Below, in pieces: positions 12,786 to 23,698 of a stretch of 64,000 bases of DNA. The DNA lies in assembly GCA_019054805.1 (NCBI GenBank), contig JAHQIY010000004.1, positions 5,890,001-5,954,000 on the forward strand. Direction: 5' to 3'. This DNA comes from Brachionus manjavacas. Taxonomy: Eukaryota > Rotifera > Eurotatoria > Ploima > Brachionidae. The notes beneath the pieces were generated by a model. That model was not told the DNA's origin. It did not search any database and saw only the letters and a program-made list of their open reading frames with translations. The translations under genes were made by a program, and so were the position numbers. How positions within the stretch are numbered: position 1 is the first letter of the stretch; the number at the start of each line of letters is the position of its first letter.

Positions 12786-15700
12786 ATGGAAGAAAATTCA
12801 ATTGATGAAAAACAAATTAAATTTGAACTATCGAACAATAATGGTTCAAATCTTCCAGAAATATTGGAAAGCGAAAAAATGAGCGAAAAAAATAAATATC
12901 CTAAGACAGTTTTTTTGATTATTTTGAATGAATTTTGTGAACGTTTCTCATATTATGGCATAAGAACTGTTTTGTTTTTGTACTTAACCAATTTTATTAA
13001 AATTGAGCAGCATTCAGCTACTGCCATCTACCATGCCTTTACTGTTATATGTTATTTTACTCCAGTATTGGGTGCTATTCTTGCCGATGGTTACCTTGGT
13101 CTCTATAAAACAATTTTGTATGTTTCAATCGTTTATTGTATTGGTGAAATAATCCTCACATTGACCAGTATTATACCATTAGGGGCTCCAAATATCGCTG
13201 GGCCGGCTATAGCCTTGTTCATAATAGCTGTCGGAACTGGAGGTAATTAAATTTTAATATCTATGTTTTTTTCTTTTTTAACCACCAAATATAAATTAAA
13301 CACAAAAAAAATATTTATCACGGAATAAATTAAAAATTTCGAGACTCATTCCATTGCATAAAAATATTTCATCAGTAAGAGAAATGGCAGATTTTCAACT
13401 TTTATCATGAAATTTAAATAGATGAAATTAAATAAAAAACAAGCATTTTAGTTTAAAAACTTAAATGTTTTAGACCCAGTCTAATCTAAGGCTCATGAAT
13501 TTCTACTTAAAATAGTCAAGAGAACTTCAATTAAAAATATTTACAAAATGAAATTTAAGATTTTAAATCTAAAATGTTTTTTTTGTTTTAACAAAACAAA
13601 TTGAGAAATTTCTAAGTTTAAAGATTGTATATTCTAATAAAACGTTACTAAATATATATATATATATTTGTCAAAAAAACTTTATAATACTAGAATTAAA
13701 ATTTTATTTCAAATTTTTTATTTATTAGATATTAGATTTTATTTTTTAAAGCGTTTAAATAAAATTTTAATTTATTTAAGAAATAAGACTAAGTAAGAAT
13801 GTCAAGATTTGACAATTTTTAATAATTGATTTTATTTAAAATGTAAACCCTTAAAGAAATTGATGCTGTTTTTTCTGAAAGTGATAAATCTCTACCTGAT
13901 TGATGGTCGATGACAACCCAAATCGTATTCACTTGGACTTTTTTCCAGATTTTTGATTTTTGGTACGTTGTGGACTTGATTTCCTTTCAACTCTCTGTGA
14001 GTGGGTTCACTTTAAGGAAAGTGCTGGCATGCAGCGCTTACTTACAGGCTAAACCAAATAAAAATTTAGGTAACCTCTTATGGTTATTAGCGCTCTTCTT
14101 CCTGGGTCATGACCTAAAAGATTGACCTAAAAAGTAGAGACTTTCTCTCGTTAAAGACACATTCTGCCTTCTCCAGCTTTGTTAGGAGTTCAATAGAGAA
14201 GTTTTTGAGTATTTTCATACTTGAATGAGCTATTATTAAAGCGTCAATATGTTCAAAAATCGTCTGATGTGCAAGGTTAATTAAAGACTGAAGTACAGTT
14301 TTTTTAAAATGATAGAATTTTCTACCGTAAGTGAAAGTTGCTATAATGTTCTCTGTAAAGACAGGTAAATGTTAGAAAAAGCCTATTTAATGTCTTTTTT
14401 CTATGTTTATGCTACTTAAATTCTAGTACACTGCTTTTAGAGCATATCTGGGTGCTTTTTACACTTTGTAAGTAAAGGTAAGAAGACAATTGTCTAAACT
14501 TTGGATTCGGATCACATGACCTAAACAAAACTAATCGGAATATCTTGGAAAGACTTGGAGTGTGAGGATTGTTTGCAAAATTATTTATTATTTAATTTTA
14601 AATATCAAAAAAATCTTACTGTTTTTAAAAAAAAATTACCAAAATTTACAACAAATAATGTAAAAAAAAGAAGATTTTGTAAAAAATAATTAAGATTTTA
14701 TTTATTTTTTCAATATAAAATTTTATTTTACGAAAGGTTACAAAAATTTTTTCAAAAATTGTGTAAAATAAAAGCACTATATATTAAACAAGCAAAAAAA
14801 ATGAAAAAAAAATTAAAAATAAAGTTAACAAATTTAAATATGACTTGAAAGTTTTAACGCTCAAATTATTTTACAAAAAATCTTGTCCATTTAAATTCTC
14901 AAGAAACATTTAATTTAACTCCCTTTCGTGTTTAACATGTTTTTATTTTAAATATTTTAATAAAAGGAAAAACTTTAACAAATTATATACATTATTAGGT
15001 ATCAAGCCTTGTGTAAGTGCATTCGGAGGAAACCAATTTCATCCATCACAAAAAAAATATTTAGCCACGTTTTTTTCGGTTTTTTATTTGAGCATTAATG
15101 TTGGCAGCACAATTGGAACCATTCTCACCCCAATATTTAGAAATGATGTTAAGTGTTTTGGTCAAGATTGCTATCCATTAGCTTTTGGTGTGCCAGCAGT
15201 GGTTATGGTAGCTTCAATAATTATCTATGCTATAGGTACTCCGTTTTACAACAGATCTGATGAAACAAATAAAAAAGGTAGCAATATAATTATTCAAACA
15301 GCTGATTGCATTTTTACTGGAATCAGAAACAAAATTGAATTCCGTAATTTAGAAAAAAAAGAACATTGGCTCGATTACGCTGATACCAAGTTCAATAAAC
15401 AGATGATTTTTGATGTAAAAGCATTTTACAAAATATTTGTTGTTTTTCTTCCTTTGCCGATATTTTGGGCTCTGTATGACCAACAAGGATCTAGATGGAC
15501 GGCTCAAGCGCAACAATTAAATGGAAAATTAGGAAAATGGACGATTAAACCTGATCAATTTCAGGCGGTTAATCCAATTTTTATTGTCGCTTTGGTTCCA
15601 TTATTTGATTTTGTAATTTACCCATTTTTTTCAAAGTTCAACATCTTGAAAAAGGAACTTCATCGTATGAGCATTGGACTCATGTTTGCCATTCTCTCAT

Positions 15701-16827
15701 TTGGAATTGCTGCTTTACTCGAATCTCGAATGCAGGCTTCATCAAAATTGCTCAATCCCTCAAACAGAATCAGACTTGTCAATTTATCACCCTGCGATAT
15801 TACATTGTGTAAGCAAGATGAGACTCTGCTTTATCTTACAAGGTCAATCAAAGTAATAGATATGCCAGAAGATATCAGGGAAAAAGTCAATCAGAAAAAT
15901 TCTCTATTAATAAATTCATCTTGTTCGATTGGAAAAGAAATATTCAGCTTTTCTAATACAGTGAACATTAGTGATCTCAATGCTCCTAAGAATATTTTTT
16001 TTTATCTAAATGATAATATGATAAAGACTCTTGATATTTTAATTAATCAAAATAACCAAGTAAATGGTTTTAGTCAAATACGATTTTTGAAGTTTAGGAC
16101 ATTTAATTTTGGAGCTGTGTTTCCAAAAGTTTCTAACAATATTATCAGTTATGGTAATGAAAAATTTGATGAAACGAATAGCTCAAGTTATTTGCCTGCA
16201 AATCAAAATTTGGATGTAGCTTACACTACAATTGACTACAGTGACTATAGAATATCCATTCGAAACTCTACTACGGAATTGTTAGGTTTCGAAATAACAT
16301 TTGAAACATGTGCAAGATATTCGATTTTACTGTACCCGAATCCTGTAGAAATTCAGCAAATTGATTATCTCATTTTGACAGATATTTATCCAAACGGGTT
16401 ACATATTTGTTGGCAATTAATTCAGATACTAATAATGACTGTTGGGGAAGTTATGTTTTCTATTAGTGGCATCTCATTTGCATACTCCCAAGCACCATCG
16501 TCTATGAAATCTGTAATACAAGCTTTATGGTGCTTGACTGTTGCTTTTGGAAATTTAATTGTGGTAATTGTAGCCGAAGCCAAATTTGTAGAAAATCAAG
16601 TCTATGAATATTTTATTTTTATGGGTCTTTTGACTTTAGCTACTGGAATTTTCATAATTCTATCATATCGGTATAAGTATTCTGATAAAAATGATGATGA
16701 TTCTTCTGATATTAAAACAGAATCAAGTTTTGATCCTACAGAACCACTAAAACATTCTGCCCATGCCAAATATTCCACTGATTCAGAGATAAAATTGATT
16801 TCTCTCAGCGCATTGGAAGCAAATTAA
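12786..16827 (+). CDS. slc15a1: Proton-coupled oligopeptide transporter, SLC15/PEPT1-like
   Basis: Imports di- and tripeptides with protons across the plasma membrane (POT/PTR2 family, major facilitator fold). Two exons, 12786-13242 and 14999-16827, join in phase 1 to give about 761 residues; PEPT1 is about 708. The join rebuilds the family signature GTGGIKPCVSAFGGNQF. Exon 1 holds the ExxERF motif (NEFCERFSYYG, residues 48-58) in the first membrane helix. Exon 2 holds further helices, the large extracellular loop typical of animal PEPTs (after LLESRMQA) and the C-terminal signature EVMFSISGISFAYSQAPSS, followed by two more helices and an acidic cytosolic tail. The 1,756-bp intron contains an AT dinucleotide run near 13652 and a decayed retroelement fragment. 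AATAAA-like signals follow the stop. I recognise SLC15, but cannot say which vertebrate member is the true orthologue. Confidence 0.93.
13880..14420 (-). mobile_element. Fossil of a Gypsy-like (Metaviridae) reverse transcriptase
   Basis: Within the SLC15 intron, this patch is richer in G and C than its surroundings. On the minus strand it resembles the palm-to-thumb part of a Gypsy-type pol reverse transcriptase. It is a small, badly broken remnant with many breaks and no recognisable LTRs, so it is old. It lies in opposite orientation to the host gene. The family call rests on weak similarity only. Confidence 0.35.
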
Positions 16828-17794
16828 TATTTTTTGATTTTTTATATGTAATGTAAATTTTTAATAAACATTTTATTTTTTGTAGCAATTTTTTTTTCTG
16901 GAACAAAACAAATTGAATTTTTTTTTATTTGGTTAATATTAAAAATTAAAAATTTGCAAAAAAAAAGCTTCAACTATAAGATTCTATGTTACATTTTTTA
17001 AACCTAAAACAAAATCTCTCACTTCTCTTATAGATCAATCAAATCAATAATCAAATCCGATCCGAATTGGACATCCTGAAGTTGATGATCAATTCAAAGA
17101 GTTTATCTTTGGATAAACGACCAAAGTATAATTATTTTGATCATTTCTTTAACCAATTTTTTTTCATTAATGTGTTTCTAAAAATCGTATTACTAAAAAA
17201 GATTTAAGTAATAATTCAAGTCTTACTTTATGAAGTATTAGTTTGCTAAGTATTAAATATCAAATTGTTTTAAGTTGCATTCTGTAAGAATTACTTATTT
17301 TCTATGACTTCATTAGTATTACTTCTAATTAAATATTTCAAAATTTAAATTAAAAATAATTGAAAATAAATCCAAACAATCTTATATAATTGTAAAAATA
17401 GTGATAAAATCTGGTAAATTTATTAAATTTTTTACCTCAGGTTTTCACAAAAGTCAGGTTAAAAATTCTTGCACTAGACATGAGCAAGTCTTGTTTCTTA
17501 TGCAAAGAATGTTACTTCAAAATCTGTTTAAAAGAAATTGTTGATAAGAGCACTGTGAATTTAGATACAAACCTTTCAATAATTACAAAAATTAGATTCT
17601 TTTTCACCAATTTTAACTGAAATTTTTAAACTCTGGTGATGTATATTAAAAAATTTATTAAAATAAAAAAAAAAATAATTAATTAACACAAGAAATATTT
17701 TTAGATTTATTTATTTTTTTGTCTCTATGATCTACGATCTATTTTGCGATATGTGAATTTATTTTATTTAAATGTTAAAATCCTGTCATCGATA

Positions 17795-18052
17795 CAGTGC
17801 CGAAAATTAACTTGTCACATCATATCATATGATATCACCATTTTTTTAAACTTTACTCATATCAGCTGATATCAGCTATTATCATTTGATGTCAGATAAT
17901 ATCAGGTAAATTAAAATTTGGATTTTTTTATGTATAAATTTGTAAATAATTTTATTTTCCTGATATAAGCTGATATCAGTTGATATCAAATGATATCATA
18001 TGATATGATGTGATATGATGTGATATGATGTGACAAATTAATTTACGCACTG
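17795..18052. mobile_element. MITE with Tc1/mariner-type ends, copy 1
   Basis: A 258-bp element built almost entirely of inverted ATATCA/TGATAT words. It begins CAGTGCCGAAAATTAACTTG and ends in a matching inverted terminus, CACTG. It is flanked by TA on both sides (17793-17794 and 18053-18054), the target-site duplication of Tc1/mariner transposons, whose ends also start CAGTG. There is no coding capacity. A second copy sits at 56433-56699, so it is a dispersed family. The long arms would fold into one hairpin when transcribed. Confidence 0.85.
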
Positions 18053-19312
18053 TACATAAAAAATTTTGAATTAGATGGTTGTAATTTTGAAAATTTTATT
18101 TTTCAATTCTAAGTTAACATTAAATTTGATTAAAGGTAACCAATTCTAATTTTTTATTTAAAGTGGGTTTTTAAATGAAACATTGTTTTTTTCATCTTTT
18201 AAAGCTTACAGGAAAATCCTTAGTTCTAAATTCATATTTTGTTATAAGAATTTATCTTTTGCATTAGAATTTTTGAATGGAAATTCACAATGCCGTGGAT
18301 AAGCTTTCACGATTCAATTATCACTTCATTTAGCTTTTGGTCAGAGGAAGCGATTAATTGAATTGAAGTTTTTAATTCTATTAATTTCAAATTTCAAATT
18401 AGATTAAGAAAAGTTAAATACTGGAAAAAAATTTTGATGCTATTAAACTAATTAATGAGAAATTAATCTAAATTCATCTTCTAATGATTCAAATGAATAA
18501 AAAGAATTTAACTAGGTTATTGGCTATTAAAAACGATTATTTGACTTGATAATATAATTCGAAATAAATGGGAAAATAAAAAATGAATTTATTTTCTAAT
18601 TAAAAATTAAAGCAAAATGGGAAATACTTTAAAAAAAAAAAAGATTACAAAATTATTAACGACAAAGTATATTATAAATATCATGCAAAAAAATAAAAAT
18701 GTAAAAAATTCCGTTTCAAATAGAAAAAAATCACAATAGATTCCCAATTTTTAAGTCTGATTCTTCTTTAAAATTCAAAATCCTACAACATTAATGCTTA
18801 TTAGTTTATTTTATGTAAATAGATTTTATTCTCATTGAAAAATTAAAAAAAAGTCAATTAAAAATATGAAAGAACTAAAAAAATTCAATTATTTTTATAC
18901 AAAAGGCTTTTACATTCAATTTTATACAAATATTGATTAAAATCAGTTCAAAACAATAAAATAGATCTAATTTTTAAAAAAAGCGGCTGTGAAGTTTAGA
19001 GAAAAGATCTAATATTGATAAAAATATGACTAATATTAAGTTTTTGATTTATTTTTTCATAATTTTTAATTTTAATGCTTAAAATTTTTAAAATTTCAAA
19101 ATTTTTTTCAATCTAAAAACAATTCGGCACGCAAATCAACATTTAGTAAAAAATTTAATGTTATCAAAAATAACAAAAATTCTGTATGATTCCATTAATT
19201 ATTTAGTTTTTCAAATTTAGCAACATATTGACCAAGTTTAAAAAAAAAGTATATATTTAGTTTTTTTCTTATATTCCGAAAGGAAAGTCTAATTCATTTG
19301 GAACCCTTCACT

Positions 19313-19939
19313 TCAATTAACGAGTGTTCAAAAAAGAATGTTCAAAATTTTGAGATTTAAAAAAAATATGTTTCATAGACTAAATTTAACCAAATTTTGA
19401 TCAGTTATTTTGTATCATCTAATAATTAAAAAAATATAAAAAACTAGTTGTTACAATTTTTATAAAAAAGGCCATCTGGAACACCTTTGCCTAGAAATGA
19501 CAAGTGTCCTTTGATGTTTTTATTATAAACATTTATGTTTAATAGTTCATTTTAAAGTGCAAAAAAACAGATAAAAATGAGCCTCTGATCATTTTTAACT
19601 ATTTTTTGACAAAAAGTTATTTTAAAAAAAGCATTAAAATTTGACTTTTTGAATTTCCTCAAAAATACTTATCAATGTGCTTTTTGCTATATCTTACGAA
19701 AGGAAGATCCAAATTCCTTAAATTTAAAATTAATATTAAGCTTCGAATAAGCTTTAGATTTAGTATTAATTTAATAAATTTTTTGAATAGGTATGTCAGT
19801 ATTATAAAAAAAACTTCAAAAATAACTTATTATATGATACAAAATAACTGATCAAAATTTGGTAAAATTTAGTCTATGAGACATGTTTTTTTTAAATCTC
19901 AAAATTTTGAACATTCTTTTTTGAACACCCGTTAATTGA
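19313..19939. repeat. Foldback element with inverted arms of about 118 bp
   Basis: The left arm starts TCAATTAACGAGTGTTC at 19313. The right arm ends with the reverse complement (GAACACCCGTTAATTGA, ending 19939). The arms run about 118 bp each with few mismatches and include AAGAATGTTCAAAATTTTG and TTTTGATCAGTTATTTTGTA in inverted copies. About 390 bp of non-coding sequence lies between them. I see no clear target-site duplication, so the transposon class is open. Two related words, CCGAAAGGAAAG near 19276 and TACGAAAGGAAG near 19695, suggest a more complex or nested history. Confidence 0.75.
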
Positions 19940-20447
19940 TGACTTAGCTTAACTAAAATATGTTTTTAATTATTTTCTTTATTAACTAGAAAATTGTGTG
20001 TTCTCACTTCGCATTTGATTTTACCTTTAAAACGTACATAATTTAACTTAATTGATTAGTATTTTTTAATTTTAAAATATTTTATTGCAAGTTAAATATT
20101 TTTTTTGAAGTTATTTTGTGAATGCTCCTAAAGTCGGTCCCAAAAGCTTTTTAAATATTATTAAATGTTATTTTTTTCCTCATTATAGCAATTTAAAATA
20201 GATTCCAAATATAAAAATCAGAAAAAGCAATATCGAGTTTATAAATTGTATTTAATTATTTCTATTATTTTGGGAAAAAAATAAAAGGTAATTAGATAAC
20301 AAACAAATTTTATTTCATTTCATTAAATAAACTAAATAAATCTAGCTTTTATAAAAAAAATTTAAATTTCATCAAAAAAATTAGAATATACATAAATAGA
20401 CTAAAAGAAAAACGGCTCGAATCGTTTCCTTAAAAACAAAAAATTTA

Positions 20448-22034
20448 TTATGAATTAGAAAAACAGAAATTAAATATTTTACTTGAAAGTAAAACAGTAG
20501 CATTCTTAAGAATTAAACTTGGCATGTCTGGATTGATACATTGGTAAATGCCTTCATCTTGTTCAGATTCAATCAAGACGCTTAAAAAATACTCTTTACC
20601 CGGTGATTTTCTAGCCGGTTGTTCGCTGCGGCTCCTCAAATTGCTTGATGACGAATACAGTGCAGAAGAATAAGGTGTTTTTTCGTTGGAATCTTTGTCA
20701 CTCAATCGTTTTACGAACGTTTTGTACTTAAAACGTGATCTAGTTTGATTTCCATAACTTTTAAAAGCATGTGAGATTTTAAATATAAGAATAGATTAGA
20801 ACTTGGATTGATATTTACCTTACTATATTTAGTCGACCTTTTTTATCCAAAAAATACCAGTCAAGTTCGTATGTATTTACAATAGAAAATGGTTCGACTT
20901 TTGTATTTGGTTCATAGGCATCATAGTTGAAACCATCTAGTGACCTGGTAAAACGAGCTAGTCTTTTTTTTCGACGTTTTTTGTAATCTTCAATATCATC
21001 GTCATAACTAAAAGGATAAGATGGAATCGAATGGTTGATATCATTTGGAAAATGTTTCATATCAGTATCTAATTGACTATTAGTTATCCATCTTGAATCA
21101 AAAACACATGAAATATTTATTGTTTGACCAATGTTTGTGTAAATTATTTGCTGATAAGTCGGTCTAGTTTTTGTTTGATCAATTGGAAAGCATTCTTTTT
21201 TGAATCAATTTAAAATTAAATTTAAAATTAATTATCTTGGAATAAAATCAAAAAGTAAAAAAAATTGTTTGATTTATTTCCTTTTTTGAAGAATTTAGAT
21301 CTAAGATAAAAGAAATTTATTCATGGGTCAAAATACAAAAAATTAAGACATCAAAAAACTTAGCATGTTGCAATATTTTTGTTGAGAATTTTTATTATCT
21401 TTTATTCAAATTTTTCAATTTGGCAAGTTTTTTTTCTATTTAATTTTTTGAAATTACACTGTTTGATTAAAACTGAAAATTTTAGCATGTTAAAATTTGA
21501 AATAAAATAACGCAATTATTTCTAAAAATGTAAAATAGAAAAAAATACTTGTCATTTGGTTCTTTACTTAGGGAAAAATATGTCAAAAAAAGTGTTGAAA
21601 TCGTTAAATCACAAGATAAAATTTATTTGTTTACTCTTAAAAGTTTTTGCTTATAATCGTTGAGTATGTTATACAATTTCTTTTTTTCAATTGAATTTGG
21701 TAAACAGATTGTTGGCTTTAAATTATTTAATGGCCAAGGCTTTGTTTGAATTATTTTTTGAATAAATAAATAAATTAAATAACGAACTATAAAAGTATAA
21801 TCTAATTTTGCTAACTTTGAACTTGATGATTTCTTGACCTATTAAAAAAATGAAAAATATCTTTGGCAGAAATTTTCAAAAACTGAAGAATTTATGGTAA
21901 TTTTTATATGGTTTGTAATGAATTATTTTTATTTAAAAAATAATAGACTATTTACCTGTTATTTGAATTGTCACTAACAAGCAAACTCCCAGAATTCCAT
22001 AATTTCCATAAATATTTTTTATTTTCCAATTCAT
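20448..22034 (-). CDS. Secreted or surface Ig-like domain protein
   Basis: I read exons 22034-21956, 21810-21635, a possible 13-nt micro-exon 21561-21549, 21194-20819 and 20739-20448, all on the minus strand. The N-terminus MNWKIKN...GILGVCLLVTIQIT looks like a signal peptide. The last two exons carry one Ig-like domain: B-strand cysteine in INISCVFD, core tryptophan in YELDWYFLDKKG, and the F-strand motif DEGIYQC (D-x-G-x-Y-x-C). A basic stretch, KKRRKKRLARF, lies between the first cysteine and the tryptophan and could be a protease site or a loop insertion. The protein ends shortly after the domain (SSKIFNFCFSNS) with no clear membrane helix or GPI signal. The micro-exon is inferred only because it keeps frame between exons 2 and 4. 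The family is recognised; the specific function is not. Confidence 0.7.
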
Positions 22035-22321
22035 TTTTACTTATTTTCATTTAAGCTTTAACAAAAATGTCAGAAGAACTAACCATTTTAGTATTTTCGA
22101 TAGAATGAAATTGTTTTATTGATCATTCGATTGCCAAGTAATCAATTATTTACTAAATGTGAATTATATAGCTTAATATTTTTCTGCTTGTTCAAGTTTA
22201 TCTAAAAATAAAACTATGATTAAAAAATAATACAAAAATTATAAAGTTTGATAGAAAATTTTTTATTTTGCTCTTTATCATTTTCAAATGTTCGATTATT
22301 ACGAATTTACATTTAAATTAA

Positions 22322-22450
22322 TCATACTGGCAAATCAACTCGGCTCTCATATATTTCTGTAGCATTCAATTGTTTATTTGTAATTCGCTTACTCAGCTCT
22401 TTTGTTCGGTATTTTGATACACTCAACAAGGTGCTCAAATTATTTGCAAT
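22322..22450 (-). other. Coding-like terminal exon, unknown protein
   Basis: A 43-codon open stretch ends in TGA and reads like the C-terminus of a real protein. It is rich in K, R, T, S and E: LSVSKYRTKELSKRITNKQ, then LNATEIYESRVDLPV. AG dinucleotides at its 5' edge (TTTGAG, GCGCAG) could be splice acceptors. It lies about 290 bp upstream of the Ig-like gene on the same strand. I do not recognise the family and could not find the preceding exons. Confidence 0.4.
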
Positions 22451-23516
22451 TCAAACTGCGCCTACAGCTTCAAGAGTTGATATTATTTTACTTTGAATAA
22501 ACTAATTATAATTGATTTTTTAATGTGAATAACTTGATAAGCATTCAAAATTGTAATCTTGTCTAAATCTATCAAGTAAGGCTCTTTAGGATAAATTTTT
22601 TATTTTTCAAAATTAAATATTTTAATTAGATTCCAAAAAAAATTCTAAATTTTTTTTTTAATTTAAACTGTTCCAAATGTTTCTTCTCTTAAAATATCAA
22701 AATTATTAACTGATGGAAAATTGTCAAATTAAAAATATCAAAAATATTTTTCCACTTAAAATAAATCTTGGCGAAACACTTAATAATTTTGAGATCTACT
22801 AATCCATTTGTGATTTACAACTTGTTAAATTTTGTGTTGAAGTCTTACTTTTCTACTAAAAAACATAAAATTCTGATTTATTTTGCTTGGAATTGAGTGA
22901 ACTCTATTATTTCCCGTAAATAAGATAAGAGAAAAATATTTAAGACTGATTGTTAAAAGTATGAATTTTATTTTTTTACTAGGCATCGTTGCCAAACATA
23001 TTAATTTATAAATTGCACCCGCTTAAAAGTAATCATAAACAAATTGTATAAGATTACAAGATAATTGACCATAAAACCCCAAATTATCATTCGCTTATCA
23101 TCATTATTTCATATCGGATGAATTGGCTTTAACTAATTTTAAAAAATTTAACTTCTCTAGCATATCTAGTTTTACGTTTCGTTTGAAGTGAAATAATAAT
23201 GTGAAAAATGCTGGAAATTTGGCGTTTGGTCGGCCTATTTTTTGCCTGAAAAAAATCTTGCATTTGATCAAAGAAAAGAAAAGAGATAAAATTTGGAATT
23301 TGAGAAATTCTTTAAAAGTTAAATCAACAATTGAGGCCAAATCTAGCTCGACCGAGCGGATTAAACAAAAACTTTTATTAGTTTTGTTCTAATAAAATGC
23401 AAATCAATTAAATTGTTTATTAATCGAAAAATAAAAGTAGATACAAAAAGCTAAAATTTAAATTTTAAATTAAAGCTTCGCATAAAACAAACAAAAATAC
23501 ATTGCTCTGCTTTATC

Positions 23517-23698
23517 TTATCTTGAGTCTGTCTTTAGCCAAAATTGATGTTTTATTGAATTCCTAGGCTAATCAACATTTGCTAATGAGATTATACCGCT
23601 TTATTTTCATGAGAGTCGAATTTATAGCCGTCAAAAAAAAGTTTAAATTTCACAGACCCTATCTTGAAATATGTTAGCGTACAGTCTCTGCCAAAAAG
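23517..23698 (-). pseudogene. FLYWCH-like zinc-finger relic
   Basis: On the minus strand 23698-23597 reads YFKIGSVKFKLFFDGYKF then DSHENKA, like the first half of a FLYWCH finger (the usual pattern is K-L-x-x-x-G-Y-x-Y/F...N-K). A second frame at 23567-23517 reads NSIKHQFWLKTDSR, like its W-R-C half with the cysteine lost. The 29-bp gap between the halves is too short for an intron and the frames differ, so it looks decayed. FLYWCH fingers occur both in host proteins and in MULE-type transposases; the source cannot be told here. Confidence 0.35.

Larger units (their letters stand above)
16828..20447. other. AT-rich spacer carrying two inverted-repeat elements
   Basis: About 3.6 kb between the convergent 3' ends of the SLC15 gene (+) and the Ig-like gene (-). 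No coding region can be supported. It holds the MITE at 17795-18052 and the foldback element at 19313-19939, both listed separately. The first 100 bases after the SLC15 stop contain AATAAA signals and are probably its 3' untranslated region. Confidence 0.6.

Noticed and set aside
23104-23392. Overlapping frames on both strands (78 and 63 codons)
   Set aside because: The two strands compete and neither shows a domain. A third reading (KNRPTKRQISSIF...) is equally open, so no single call is supportable.
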